This document shows positions 1 through 7,891 of a DNA stretch of 32,216 nucleotides, one piece after another. Made by a program: the position numbers and the translations under genes. Origin of the DNA: Nisaea sp. (lineage in GTDB: Bacteria > Pseudomonadota > Alphaproteobacteria > Thalassobaculales > Thalassobaculaceae); assembly GCF_017640745.1 (NCBI RefSeq), contig NZ_JAEPQA010000035.1:1-32216 (forward strand). Reading direction: 5' to 3'. The notes beneath the pieces are model-generated. The model saw only the letters and a program-made list of their open reading frames with translations. It searched no databases and had not been told where the DNA came from. Every line of letters starts with the position of its first letter. Position 1 is the first letter of the stretch.

Positions 1-32
1 GCAGCTACGTCAAGCTGAAGGCGAAGGATTGA
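1..32 (+). CDS. 3' end of an unidentified gene (partial)
   Basis: The first bases read in frame 3 as a lysine-rich C-terminus (SYVKLKAKD) followed by TGA at 30-32. No other support is available because the gene lies outside the window, and the frame is chosen only because it gives a plausible charged tail before a non-coding, AT-richer stretch. The family cannot be named. Confidence 0.35.
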   Translation, partial: SYVKLKAKD

Positions 33-319
33 TCGTATCGCATCCTGATTGCAGATCAAAAAACTCGATAAACCGGGAGTAATTCACGCTAGAGACGGGC
101 CAGCGGTGACTGTGAAAAAAGTCACAGCAAATCCATTCCTCCTGCGGCCCGGAAATTAACCATATACATTCATATTTTTGAATAATTTACTGTTCGCGAC
201 CGCAGAATCGCGAGCAGCGCAAGGCAAAAATAAACCTCAAATGCAAAACGAAAAATCTTGATCCATACTTAAGGTCAAACACTCATATCACTTACCGTTC
301 GCTTCAGAATGAGGGTGAT
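33..319. other. AT-rich intergenic leader before the RTX gene
   Basis: This 287-bp stretch is clearly richer in A and T than the flanking genes and has no convincing reading frame. It contains a perfect CRP-type dyad at 111-126 and several A/T runs (about 155-195 and 230-290) that could hold the promoter. A GAGGG ribosome-binding site at 311-315 precedes the ATG at 320. No single -35/-10 pair stands out. Confidence 0.6.
111..126. promoter_or_regulatory. Perfect CRP-type dyad TGTGA-N6-TCACA
   Basis: TGTGA at 111-115 and TCACA at 122-126 are separated by six bases, matching the consensus of CRP/Vfr-family regulators exactly. The flanking C110 and G127 extend the arms to six pairs. It lies 193 bp upstream of the RTX gene start. 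A short hairpin is the alternative reading, but the spacing and sequence are those of a CRP operator. Confidence 0.5.
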
Positions 320-1279
320 ATGGATACCGATCTTAAAGACGAAATGCTCTTCAACCTCGATGATTATGCCAGCCTTGCGCATCGGGGCCGGGGCCGAGGC
401 CGGGACGACGACGATCACGGCTCCAATCGCGGGCGTGGAAACGGGCATGACGACGATGACGACAGCGTCAGCGCCAATGACGGCGACGACAGTGTGTCTT
501 CCGGCGAAACCGGCTCCTTCATAGACGCCGTAGACGAGGACGATTTTGCCGACGTGTCCTGGCTTCCGCCGGGACTTCGCGATGGTTTGCCCGGGCATTT
601 CGGTGACGGCGTGCTGCCTCCGGGGCATGGCGGATCCGTTCCTCCGGGACAGTTGCGGCGTCGCTCCGGTAGCGACGACGACGACACTCTCAGCGGCGAT
701 GCCGGAGATGATTCCCTTGAGGGCGGGTTCGGCAATGATACGCTGTCCGGCGGTGACGGGAACGACAGCATCGACGGCGGCGACGACTCCATCAGCGGCG
801 ACGGCGACGACATCGTCTACGGTAACAGCGGAGAGGACACGATCCTCGGCGGCGATGGCAGCGATCTGCTGTTCGGCGGCCGCGACGATGATAGGCTTTA
901 CGGAAACGCCGGCAACGACACAATGGCGGGCAACGCGGGCGACGACGCTCTGCACGGCGGCCAGGGAGACGACGTCCTGTTCGGCGGCGCAGGCAACGAT
1001 GCCCTGAACGGTGGAGCCGGAAACGACATTCTTGCCGGCGGCGCCGACAGGGATCTCTTCGTATTCGAGGGCGAATCCGGCAACGACGTCATCATGGATT
1101 TCGACGCGGCCTCCGACGATATCGCAATCGCGGCATCGACCGGGACTACCAGCTTCGAGACAATGCAGGTTACGGCAAGCGAAACCGGCACGGCCCTGAC
1201 GCTGGGCAACGGGAGCACCATCCAGCTCGTCGGTGTCGACACCTCGACCGTGAATGCTGACGGCTTCATTTTCTTCTAG
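320..1279 (+). CDS. RTX calcium-binding protein, probable type I secretion substrate
   Basis: The 319-residue acidic protein has no signal peptide. Residues 1-78 are rich in Asp, Gly and Arg (RGRGRGRDDDD, GHDDDDD). Residues 81-110 hold three PPG motifs (WLPPGL, VLPPGH, VPPGQL). Residues 119-247 are a run of RTX nonapeptides of the GGxGxDxL type, which fold into a calcium-loaded beta-roll outside the cell. Residues 248-319 (DLFVFEGESGNDVIMDF and onwards) resemble the cap and C-terminal secretion signal of serralysin-type RTX proteins, ending in aromatic residues (GFIFF). No catalytic domain is visible, so it may be a small surface or matrix protein. The transporter (ABC, membrane fusion protein, TolC) is not in the window. 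GAGGG at 311-315 supports the ATG at 320. It is a stand-alone gene with a hairpin behind it. Confidence 0.85.
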   Translation: MDTDLKDEMLFNLDDYASLAHRGRGRGRDDDDHGSNRGRGNGHDDDDDSVSANDGDDSVSSGETGSFIDAVDEDDFADVSWLPPGLRDGLPGHFGDGVLPPGHGGSVPPGQLRRRSGSDDDDTLSGDAGDDSLEGGFGNDTLSGGDGNDSIDGGDDSISGDGDDIVYGNSGEDTILGGDGSDLLFGGRDDDRLYGNAGNDTMAGNAGDDALHGGQGDDVLFGGAGNDALNGGAGNDILAGGADRDLFVFEGESGNDVIMDFDAASDDIAIAASTGTTSFETMQVTASETGTALTLGNGSTIQLVGVDTSTVNADGFIFF

Positions 1280-1289
1280 GTGACGAAAC

Positions 1290-1329
1290 GCATCGGTATC
1301 CGGCCTGTGACCCGGCGGGATACCGATGC
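1290..1329. terminator. Stem-loop between convergent RTX and carbonic anhydrase genes
   Basis: GCATCGGTATCC at 1290-1301 pairs perfectly with GGATACCGATGC at 1318-1329 around a 16-base loop. It sits between two converging stop codons, so it can end transcription from both sides. There is no strong U tract, so the mechanism is uncertain. Confidence 0.6.
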
Positions 1330-1356
1330 TGCATGAACCTGGCGAGTTGACGCCTC

Positions 1357-1869
1357 TCAGAGATAATCTTGCGCCAGGTCCCAGTAATGCGTCGCGACAT
1401 AGGCCAGGTAGTTCTTTTCGTCTTCCGTCAGATCCCGGACGTGGCGTCCCGGATTCCCCATCCAGACCTGGCCGGTTCGCACGATCTTGCCCGGCGCGAT
1501 CAACGCGCCGGCAGCGACCATGGCTCCCCCTTGAACCACCGCGCCGTCCATCACCGTCGCCCCCATGCCGACGAACGCGCCGTCCTCGAGTGTGCAGGCA
1601 TGGATGATCGCCGCATGTCCGATCGACACCTCGTCGCCGATCACCGTGCCCTGCCCTTTCGAGCTGACATGAACGATCGTGCCGTCCTGGATATTGCTGC
1701 GCCGGCCAACCCTGATCGGATTGTCGTCCCCGCGGAGTACCGCGCCATACCAGATGCTGCTCTCCGGTCCGACGGTCACGTCGCCGATCAGGGCCGCCGT
1801 TTCCGCAACGAAGGCCGGATCTGCGATTTGCGGGGTGTGTCCCCGAAGGGTCCTGAGCAAGGCCGACAA
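1357..1869 (-). CDS. Gamma-carbonic anhydrase family protein
   Basis: The 170-residue protein is a left-handed beta-helix built from hexapeptide repeats (IGDVTVG, VIGDEVSIG, VGMGATVMDGAVV), the fold of gamma-class carbonic anhydrases such as YrdA/CaiE. The three metal-binding histidines are present: H67 (IVHV), H85 and H90 (IGHAAIIH). R46 and D48 (LRGDD) and Q61 (NIQDG) match other conserved active-site positions. The length is normal for YrdA-like proteins. The family is annotated as interconverting CO2 and bicarbonate, but many members are inactive or have other ligands, so activity is not certain. It converges on the RTX gene and looks monocistronic. Confidence 0.88.
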   Translation of the reverse strand: MSALLRTLRGHTPQIADPAFVAETAALIGDVTVGPESSIWYGAVLRGDDNPIRVGRRSNIQDGTIVHVSSKGQGTVIGDEVSIGHAAIIHACTLEDGAFVGMGATVMDGAVVQGGAMVAAGALIAPGKIVRTGQVWMGNPGRHVRDLTEDEKNYLAYVATHYWDLAQDYL

Positions 1870-2006
1870 TCCCGTCTCCCGTTTTCGTCCGGATTTCCCT
1901 CTCTTTAGCCGAGGATGCGCCCGCGCGCACCATTGAAGGGTTGAATTGTCCGCGCGCGGCGCGCAAAACGCTTTGCCATTCTGACTTCAGTTCGGGACCG
2001 CTTCCC

Positions 2007-2465
2007 ATGAGCATCACGCTGCGCGCCGCACGTCCGGAGGATGCCGACGCCCTGACGACTCTTTTTCTGGCCGCCCGGCGGCATTCCATGCCTTACCTGG
2101 CGGAGCGGCACAGCGACGCCGAGACGCGCTGGTGGATGGAGAATGTGGTGCTCGCCACGCGCAAGGTGACGGTCGCCGACGAGGCCGACGAGCTGCTCGG
2201 ATTCTCAGCCACCCACGGCGAGCACCTTGACCATCTCTATGTCGCGCCCACCGCGCTCGGCCGCGGCGTCGGCAGCCTGCTCCTCCAAAAATGCAAGGCC
2301 GAATGCGGTAGCGGCCTCTCGCTCTATGTCTTCCAGAAGAATGGCCGGGCGCGCGATTTCTACGAGCGGCACGGCCTTGCCTGCGCGGCTTTCGGCGACG
2401 GCTCCGACAATGAGGAGAACGAGCCGGACGCGATCTACGTGCTCCGGGAGGCGCTCGGGCAATGA
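2007..2465 (+). CDS. GNAT family N-acetyltransferase
   Basis: Starting at ATG 2007 gives 152 residues beginning MSITLRAARPEDADAL, the typical first strand and helix of GNAT enzymes. An ATG 66 bp upstream (1941) would add 22 residues unlike the family. The acetyl-CoA pyrophosphate loop is seen in LYVAPTALGRGVGSLLL (about 87-103), followed by a YxFQKNGRARDFYERHGL segment characteristic of the C-terminal half. The acceptor substrate cannot be inferred. The stop codon overlaps the start of the MFS transporter by 4 bp, so the two are probably translated together. The enzyme may act on the compound that the transporter moves, but this is inference. Confidence 0.85.
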   Translation: MSITLRAARPEDADALTTLFLAARRHSMPYLAERHSDAETRWWMENVVLATRKVTVADEADELLGFSATHGEHLDHLYVAPTALGRGVGSLLLQKCKAECGSGLSLYVFQKNGRARDFYERHGLACAAFGDGSDNEENEPDAIYVLREALGQ

Positions 2466-3667
2466 GCCGTAAATGGCGCAACGTCGCGCTTCTCACCTTG
2501 TGTGAAGTGCTCGCCATGACGCTCTGGTTCTCCGGTTCGGCCATCATTCCGGGACTACGCGCCGAGATGGCCCTCAGCGACGACCAGGCCGCCGCCATGG
2601 CAAGCGCCGTCTCCGTCGGATTTGTCGCGGGGACCTTGCTGAGCGCGCTTCTGACGCTCGTCGACCGGGTCCGCCCCCAGTATCTGTTCATGATTTCGGC
2701 CCTGACGGCCGCCGCCGCCAATTTCGCAACTTTCGCCGTCGACCCGGCCGGGCCGTGGATGCCGGTGCTGCGCTTCGTCGTCGGGGCCTGCATGGCCGGA
2801 GTCTACCCCGTCGGCATGGTGATGGTGTCCTCCTGGACCGAGAAGGACCGCGGACTGCTGGTCGGCCTGCTGGTCGCGGCCCTCACCCTGGGCTCGGCAT
2901 CACCGCATCTGATTGACGTCTTCGGCGGCCTCGACTGGCGCTTCACCATCGCGGCGAGCTCCGCATGCGCCACCGGCGCCGGCCTTCTCGTCCTGCTGTT
3001 CGAGCCCGGCCGGCCTTTCGCACGCGCGGCCCGGTTCAAGCCGGCGCAGATGCTCGAGGCCTGGACCGATCCGGCGCTGCGCTACGCCAATTTCGGCTAT
3101 TTCGGGCATATGATCGAACTCTACGCGGTCTGGGCCTGGATCGCCCTCTTTCTTGCCTCCAGCCTCGCCCTGTCACCAGGCGGCAACGAAGCGCCGCAAC
3201 TCGCCAAGGTGCTCGCCTTCACGATGATCGGATCCGGCGCCGTGGGCAGCATCGCAGGCGGACTGCTCGCCGACCGTGTCGGGCGCACGCGCCTGACCAT
3301 GGCCTGCATGTCGGTGAGCGGACTCTGCTGCCTCCTCGCCGGATTCGTTTTCGGCATGCCGATTTGGGTACTGCTGCTGCTCTGCGTGATCTGGGGCATC
3401 TCGATCGTGGCCGATTCCGCACAATTCTCAGCCAGCGTCATCGAACTGTCCCCGCCGGACTATATCGGCACCATGGTGACGACCCAGACCTGCATCGGTT
3501 TCCTGCTGACCGTCGGCACCATTCACGCAGTGCCATATCTGGTCGGAGCTTTCGGATGGAGCGGTGCCTTCGTTCCGCTCGCCGCGGGACCGTTCCTCGG
3601 CGTTCTTGCCATGGCGAAGCTCCGTTCCCTGCCGCAGTCGGCGAAACTCGCCCACGGACGGCGTTGA
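2462..3667 (+). CDS. Major facilitator superfamily transporter
   Basis: The 401-residue hydrophobic protein has about twelve predicted membrane segments, starting with LLTLCEVLAMTLWFSGSAII. The loop between TM2 and TM3 (LLTLVDRVRPQY) and the repeat-related loop later (GGLLADRVGRTRL, near residue 270) are the MFS motif A positions. The opening CEVLAMTLWFSGSAIIP resembles cyanate/nitrate-type and efflux MFS members, but the substrate cannot be assigned. Its start overlaps the GNAT stop in ATGA, which implies translational coupling. It acts in the inner membrane as a proton-coupled or uniport carrier. Confidence 0.85.
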   Translation: MSRKWRNVALLTLCEVLAMTLWFSGSAIIPGLRAEMALSDDQAAAMASAVSVGFVAGTLLSALLTLVDRVRPQYLFMISALTAAAANFATFAVDPAGPWMPVLRFVVGACMAGVYPVGMVMVSSWTEKDRGLLVGLLVAALTLGSASPHLIDVFGGLDWRFTIAASSACATGAGLLVLLFEPGRPFARAARFKPAQMLEAWTDPALRYANFGYFGHMIELYAVWAWIALFLASSLALSPGGNEAPQLAKVLAFTMIGSGAVGSIAGGLLADRVGRTRLTMACMSVSGLCCLLAGFVFGMPIWVLLLLCVIWGISIVADSAQFSASVIELSPPDYIGTMVTTQTCIGFLLTVGTIHAVPYLVGAFGWSGAFVPLAAGPFLGVLAMAKLRSLPQSAKLAHGRR

Positions 3668-3758
3668 TCGGGTCGCGCGTCCGGCCCAGGACTCTGGCGG
3701 GAAGGGCGAGAAACGCGGTAGCACTAGGGCTCTCGACTATTTTTGAACAGCAAACGGC

Positions 3759-4337
3759 ATGTCAGCTCCTCCGCTCGCAATTCTCTCCAATATGACGTCC
3801 TGCGCCGCGATCGCAGCCATGGTATCGGCGAAGGGGCTGTCCAATCAGATCACTGCCGTGACGAGTAGGGAAGCTCTCGACCGGCTCTTCGCGGAACACT
3901 CCGCCGATGCCCCGTTTTCCGGACGTCTGATCGGCTTCGTGACCGATATGATCGTTCCTGCACGGTATCTCGCGGCCACGCGATTCACGCCGGTGAACTT
4001 CCACCCGGGCCCGCCGGAATATCCGGGCCTCCGCGCGATCGAGTTCGCGTTTCGCGACCGGGCCGTCTCCTACGGAGTCACTGCACACGCCATGACCCTG
4101 CCCGTCGACTCAGGTCCCATCATCGGCGTGAACCGTTTCGCGTCGAGCGGGAACGGCAGCGAAGATGCGCTTCGGTACGAGACCTGGCGCGCCGCCTACG
4201 CACTGCTGTTACACCTGCTTCCGACTCTGGCCGCGGAGGCACCGCTGAAGCGGATCGACGCAGAATGGTCCGGCAAAATGTGCAGCGACGCCGCCTGGCG
4301 CGCCCTGCAAGCGGAAGACGTCCACACAGAATCGTGA
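3759..4337 (+). CDS. Formyltransferase-fold protein, catalytic core only
   Basis: The 192-residue protein matches the N-terminal hydrolase/transferase fold of methionyl-tRNA formyltransferase and GART. It shows NFHPGPPEYPG at residues 80-90, with the catalytic pair N80 and H82, and PVDSGPII at 115-122, with D117 as the third catalytic residue. The family normally has a HxSLLPxYRG-like loop and a DTGxI motif, and both are recognisable here in modified form. There is no C-terminal tRNA-binding domain, and the N-terminal half is shorter than in Fmt (about 310 residues). It is therefore unlikely to be the housekeeping Fmt. It could formylate a small amino sugar or amino acid, or hydrolyse 10-formyl-THF. 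No strong ribosome-binding site is visible. It is separated by 91 bp from the MFS gene. Confidence 0.72.
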   Translation: MSAPPLAILSNMTSCAAIAAMVSAKGLSNQITAVTSREALDRLFAEHSADAPFSGRLIGFVTDMIVPARYLAATRFTPVNFHPGPPEYPGLRAIEFAFRDRAVSYGVTAHAMTLPVDSGPIIGVNRFASSGNGSEDALRYETWRAAYALLLHLLPTLAAEAPLKRIDAEWSGKMCSDAAWRALQAEDVHTES

Positions 4338-4343
4338 GGTCCT

Positions 4344-4364
4344 TTCCCGTCATTCGGGAACGGG
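4344..4364 (+). terminator. Weak hairpin after the formyltransferase-like gene
   Basis: TTCCCG at 4344-4349 pairs with CGGGAA at 4355-4360 around TCATT, and an overlapping pairing CCCGT/ACGGG (4346-4350 with 4360-4364) is possible. A T-rich tail (tctcttt) follows. It sits directly after the stop at 4337. The stem is short, so this is tentative. Confidence 0.35.
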
Positions 4365-4479
4365 TCTCTTTCCCCGCCACCCGCCCCCCATTAACCTTGC
4401 CGAACTGCGGCCGTCTCCCATCTGCCTTAGGATCGGGGCGTGAGCCCGCACCGGAACGCAACAGAACGGAAATCACCTC

Positions 4480-5340
4480 ATGAACGACGTCGCGCCATAC
4501 ACGCCGCCGAAGGTCTGGACCTGGGACAAGGAAAACGGCGGGAAATTCGCCAGCACCAACCGCCCGATCGCCGGGGCGACCCACGAGAAGGAACTGCCTG
4601 TCGGCAACCATCCGCTGCAGCTCTATTCGCTCGCCACGCCGAACGGCGTGAAGGTGACCATCATGCTCGAGGAACTGCTCGCGAGGGGTCATGCGGGCGC
4701 CGAATACGATGCCTATACGATCCGCATCGGCAACGGCGACCAGTTCGGCAGCGGCTTCGTCGAGGTCAACCCGAACTCCAAGATCCCCGCTCTGCTCGAC
4801 CGCACCGATCCGAAGAAGCCGATCCGCGTGTTCGAGTCCGGCTCGATCCTGTTTTATCTGGCCGAGAAATTCGGGGAGTTCCTGCCGACCGATCCGGCCA
4901 AGCGCGCCGAGACCATGAACTGGCTGTTCTGGCAGATGGGCAGCGCGCCCTATCTCGGCGGCGGCTTCGGTCATTTCTACGCCTATGCGCCGGAGAAATG
5001 GGAATATCCGATCAACCGCTTCGCGATGGAAACCAAGCGCCAGATGGACGTGCTCGACCGTCGGCTGGCCGAAACGCGGTACATCGCGGGCGACGAGTAC
5101 ACGATCGCCGACATCGCGATCTGGCCGTGGTACGGCACCCTCGCCCTCGGCAAGATCTACAACGACGCCGGAACCTTCCTTGAGGTCGAGTCCTACAAGA
5201 ACGTCCAGCGCTGGACGAAGGAGATCGCGGAGCGCCGGGCCGTCAAGCGCGGACGGGTAGTGAACCGGGTCAACGGCGAGCCGCACGAACTGCTCGAAGA
5301 GCGTCATTCCGCGGCCGATATCGACAAGCTCGGTCTCTAG
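4480..5340 (+). CDS. yghU: YghU-type glutathione transferase / disulfide-bond reductase
   Basis: The 286-residue protein has the length and layout of E. coli YghU (Nu-class GST). A roughly 45-residue N-terminal arm (PPKVWTWDKENGGKFASTNRPIAGATHE) is followed by the thioredoxin fold with TPNGVK at 53-58 and the glutathione-binding FESGSI motif near 118-123. An all-helical domain then carries IAGDEYTIADIAIWPWYG. YghU binds two glutathiones and reduces organic hydroperoxides and small disulfides in the cytosol, and it lacks the classical catalytic Ser/Tyr. No linked redox genes are present. It appears monocistronic and is closed by the hairpin at 5352-5377. Confidence 0.92.
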   Translation: MNDVAPYTPPKVWTWDKENGGKFASTNRPIAGATHEKELPVGNHPLQLYSLATPNGVKVTIMLEELLARGHAGAEYDAYTIRIGNGDQFGSGFVEVNPNSKIPALLDRTDPKKPIRVFESGSILFYLAEKFGEFLPTDPAKRAETMNWLFWQMGSAPYLGGGFGHFYAYAPEKWEYPINRFAMETKRQMDVLDRRLAETRYIAGDEYTIADIAIWPWYGTLALGKIYNDAGTFLEVESYKNVQRWTKEIAERRAVKRGRVVNRVNGEPHELLEERHSAADIDKLGL

Positions 5341-5351
5341 ATCCCCTAGGA

Positions 5352-5377
5352 CCGGACCGCACTGATGTGCGGTCCGG
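5352..5377. terminator. Perfect 11-bp stem with TGAT loop
   Basis: CCGGACCGCAC at 5352-5362 pairs perfectly with GTGCGGTCCGG at 5367-5377 around a four-base loop. It lies between the yghU stop (5340) and the stop of the converging DMT transporter (5383). It can serve both, though neither side has a long U tract. Confidence 0.75.
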
Positions 5378-5382
5378 CTCTC

Positions 5383-6330
5383 TCAGGCATCGCGGAGAAT
5401 CCGTGCCTGTCGCCGGCGGACATAGACCACCGCCAACCCGCCAAAGATGATCAGCCCGCCGCCGACGCCCTCGCTTGCGGACAGGGCCGGCCAGGCACCG
5501 TATCCGCTCCAGGCGATCGCGGCCTCCAGCAAGGCCCCCACGATCGGAAGCGCCAGAACCGCCGCCATATAATTCTGCGTTCCGGCGACCGCTGCGGCAC
5601 GAAAGCCGAGATAAGTGCAGAACCCGCGCAGCGTGATGCCGAGGCCAAGACCGGCGATCCAGAGTTCAGGCCGCAACAGGTCAACCGGATCGAGTCCCCC
5701 GGCCGGTCCTGCCCAATCGACGGAGGCCTGCAGGAAACGCCATGCGGCGAAGCCCGCCGCAGTGATCACCAACACGGTACCGGTCAACCGGATTCGCGTT
5801 CCGGGGCCCAGTGCTTGCATATGAGGATGCCGCTCCGCCAGGAGATTGGCTCCCAGAACACAGCAGGACGAAACCAGAAGCAGGCCGACCGCCGGGTTGA
5901 GGAACCCGTCCGTGAATCCGGATGCAACGATCGCCGCTCCCGCGATCAGCGGCAGATGGCCCACAAGTTCGGCGGCCGCAGGGCGCCGGTCGAACAGAAT
6001 CCAGACCGCCAATGTCGATGCCGGGACACCAATGGCGCCGAAAAAACTGGCCTGCATCACATCGACATGCAGCAGCGAGGCCATGTAAAGCGCCGCCGTC
6101 CCGACCCTGAAGACGCCGATCAACCAGGTGTCTGCGCGAAGCAGCACGCTGGATCCGGTCTCTCCCCTTCGGGCAATCAGGAGCAGGAAGACCCCGCCGG
6201 AAAGCAGCTGCAGGAATGTGAACATCCAGGGGTCCAGGCCATATCCGAGAACCACGGCCCGGCTCAGCGCCAGAAGCAGCGCCCATGAGCCGACAGCTCC
6301 GATCAGGACGGTCGATTTCGGTCCAAGCAT
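5383..6330 (-). CDS. EamA/DMT-family transporter
   Basis: The 315-residue protein has about ten hydrophobic segments arranged as two EamA halves, beginning LIGAVGSWALLLALSRAVVLG and ending IIFGGLAVVYVRRRQ with a basic cytoplasmic tail. This is the drug/metabolite transporter layout of inner-membrane exporters for amino acids, metabolites or drugs. The substrate is unknown. It is transcribed away from the LysR-type regulator at 6439 across a 108-bp AT-rich gap, the usual arrangement for an exporter controlled by its divergent LysR neighbour. Confidence 0.82.
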   Translation of the reverse strand: MLGPKSTVLIGAVGSWALLLALSRAVVLGYGLDPWMFTFLQLLSGGVFLLLIARRGETGSSVLLRADTWLIGVFRVGTAALYMASLLHVDVMQASFFGAIGVPASTLAVWILFDRRPAAAELVGHLPLIAGAAIVASGFTDGFLNPAVGLLLVSSCCVLGANLLAERHPHMQALGPGTRIRLTGTVLVITAAGFAAWRFLQASVDWAGPAGGLDPVDLLRPELWIAGLGLGITLRGFCTYLGFRAAAVAGTQNYMAAVLALPIVGALLEAAIAWSGYGAWPALSASEGVGGGLIIFGGLAVVYVRRRQARILRDA

Positions 6331-6411
6331 GTCCGGTGCCCATTTCCGATTGCTGACGACCCGGTCAGCTTAAAGACCCGTTTTTGAATAGATATCTAAT
6401 TTTGTTCCATG

Positions 6412-6431
6412 TGATATACATTTTTGTATCA
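6412..6431. promoter_or_regulatory. Putative LysR operator between DMT transporter and regulator
   Basis: TGATA at 6412-6416 and TATCA at 6427-6431 form an inverted repeat in the AT-rich divergent promoter region, with inner TACA/TGTA arms that also pair. The dyad ends 7 bp before the regulator's likely ATG. Position and symmetry suit autoregulation by a LysR-type protein, but binding is not shown. Confidence 0.4.
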
Positions 6432-6438
6432 TATAAAC

Positions 6439-7329
6439 ATGACCATGAACTGGGACGATCTCCGCGTCTTTCTTGCCATCGCGCGAGAGGGAACATTGCG
6501 CCGGGCAGCGGCTTCTCTGGCAATCAGCCAGCCGACGGCAGGGCGTCGGCTGAATGCGTTGGAAACGAGCCTCGGCGTACCGCTCTTCAGCCGCGGACAC
6601 GGAGGACTGAACCTGACGGCGGCAGGAACCGCGCTGCTCCCGACCGCGGAAGCGATGGAAAAGACGGCGGCCGAACTCACCCGGCAAAGCGGGCACCTCG
6701 CCGAACCGGCGGGTGGCATGGTCAGGATCAGCGCGATGGAATGGCCCGCCGCTTTCCTCGCCAGCGAAGTCACCTCCGCAAGAGAACACGAACTGGCGAT
6801 TGAAATCGTTTCCTCCGAACGGACCGAGAGTTTCGCACGCCGGGAAGCCGATCTCGCAATCCGACACGGTCTTCCGGCAGCAGGAAATTTCGTCACCCGA
6901 AAGGTCGGGACCATGCGCTCCGCGATCTACGGATCCGTCAGCTATATCGAACAGCATCCGGAGGCGTTGGGAGAAAGCCGTTTCGTGTCGTGCGACTGGA
7001 TCCTGTTTACGGAGGAACAGGCGCACTACAAGAGCATGCGGTGGCTCGAGGAACGGCTCCGCGGCAAGCGCCCGGTCGCCCGGGTCACGACGACCGATCT
7101 TGTACACACGTCGATCGCCGCCGGTGCAGGTCTCGGCTTGCTGCCCTGCTTCATTGGCGACAGAGACCCGCGGCTTCGGCGCGCGACCGGACCGATCGAC
7201 ATGCTCACAGCAGATTACTGGATAATCGTTCCGCCAGAGATAGCGGGCCTCCCCTATCTGCGACGCGCGATCGACTGGATCGCGGCGCGCTTCAAAGCCG
7301 AGGCAGTCTCGCTTCGGGGCCCCGACTGA
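6439..7329 (+). CDS. LysR-family transcriptional regulator
   Basis: The protein of about 296 residues opens with the LysR winged helix: DDLRVFLAIAREGTLRRAAASLAISQPTAGRRLNALE, with SQPTAGRRL as the recognition helix. An effector-binding domain of about 200 residues follows, with HTSIAAGAGLGLLPCFIGD near the hinge. Starts at ATG 6439 or 6445 are both plausible, and an upstream TTG at 6424 lies inside the operator-like dyad and is less likely. The TLRRAAASL form with an AGRRL recognition helix resembles regulators of small exporters. It probably controls the divergent DMT gene. Its stop is 15 bp from that of the converging CigR-like gene. Confidence 0.88.
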   Translation: MTMNWDDLRVFLAIAREGTLRRAAASLAISQPTAGRRLNALETSLGVPLFSRGHGGLNLTAAGTALLPTAEAMEKTAAELTRQSGHLAEPAGGMVRISAMEWPAAFLASEVTSAREHELAIEIVSSERTESFARREADLAIRHGLPAAGNFVTRKVGTMRSAIYGSVSYIEQHPEALGESRFVSCDWILFTEEQAHYKSMRWLEERLRGKRPVARVTTTDLVHTSIAAGAGLGLLPCFIGDRDPRLRRATGPIDMLTADYWIIVPPEIAGLPYLRRAIDWIAARFKAEAVSLRGPD

Positions 7330-7344
7330 GTCGAGGCGGGACCG

Positions 7345-7788
7345 CTATTTGCCGCGGGCCGCCCCCCGCAGAATGTCGAGCACAACGCCTGTCGCCTTTT
7401 CGATCAGGACAACGTCCGTTCCGGCGATGACGCGTTCGGTACCCTCGGCCGGAGCACCGAGTCTGGCGCTGAGGCTTGCCGGAAGATCCCGCTTGGCAAG
7501 ACCCGGAGGGAGTGTACCGCCGCGCTCGACCTGCTTCTGCAGACCTGGCGGCAAGGTTTCCTTCTTGGCCAGTCCGGGCGGCAGTCCCTTCTTCCCCGGC
7601 TTGTCCTTTTTCTTGTCCGCTTCCGTCGTCTCCTTGTCGGCGTTCTCTGCCCCGAGCAGCACACCGAGCGCCTCGGTGATGACTCGCGCTTCCTCGGAAC
7701 TGAAAACCTTTCCTGATTTCCCGGCATCGGCCATCGCGGGGGACAGAAGAAGGCCAATCACGGCCAAGGCTGCTAGCGGAGTTTTCAT
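7345..7788 (-). CDS. CigR-like secreted LPPG-repeat protein
   Basis: Starting at ATG 7788 (GAGGGTGG lies just upstream) gives 147 residues with a Sec signal peptide, MKTPLAALAVIGLLLSPAMADA. A longer frame to 7860 would bury that signal. The middle is Lys/Asp/Glu-rich (DKKKDKPGKKG) and carries LPPGLAKK, LPPGLQKQ and LPPGLAKR repeats. The C-terminus (VIAGTDVVLIEKATGVVLDIL) is a small beta domain. This order matches the family of the Salmonella anti-virulence regulator CigR and related RcnB-like periplasmic proteins. The molecular role in non-pathogens is unknown. It is divergent from the DUF3012 lipoprotein gene. Confidence 0.75.
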   Translation of the reverse strand: MKTPLAALAVIGLLLSPAMADAGKSGKVFSSEEARVITEALGVLLGAENADKETTEADKKKDKPGKKGLPPGLAKKETLPPGLQKQVERGGTLPPGLAKRDLPASLSARLGAPAEGTERVIAGTDVVLIEKATGVVLDILRGAARGK

Positions 7789-7891
7789 CGAGCCACCCTC
7801 GGGTCTTGTTTCGGACGAACCGTCGCTTACCGTGTCAAAATAGAGTTGGTGAGCTCTCACGCAATGACCTATGAGTTATATCACTTCACGC

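Noticed and set aside
275-2089. 604-codon open frame on the minus strand across the RTX gene and the carbonic anhydrase
   Set aside because: It is the antisense shadow of repetitive GC-rich RTX codons joined to an out-of-frame read of the carbonic anhydrase. Composition is low-complexity Val/Ala and Arg/Gly with no domain, while both overlapping genes have clear family motifs.
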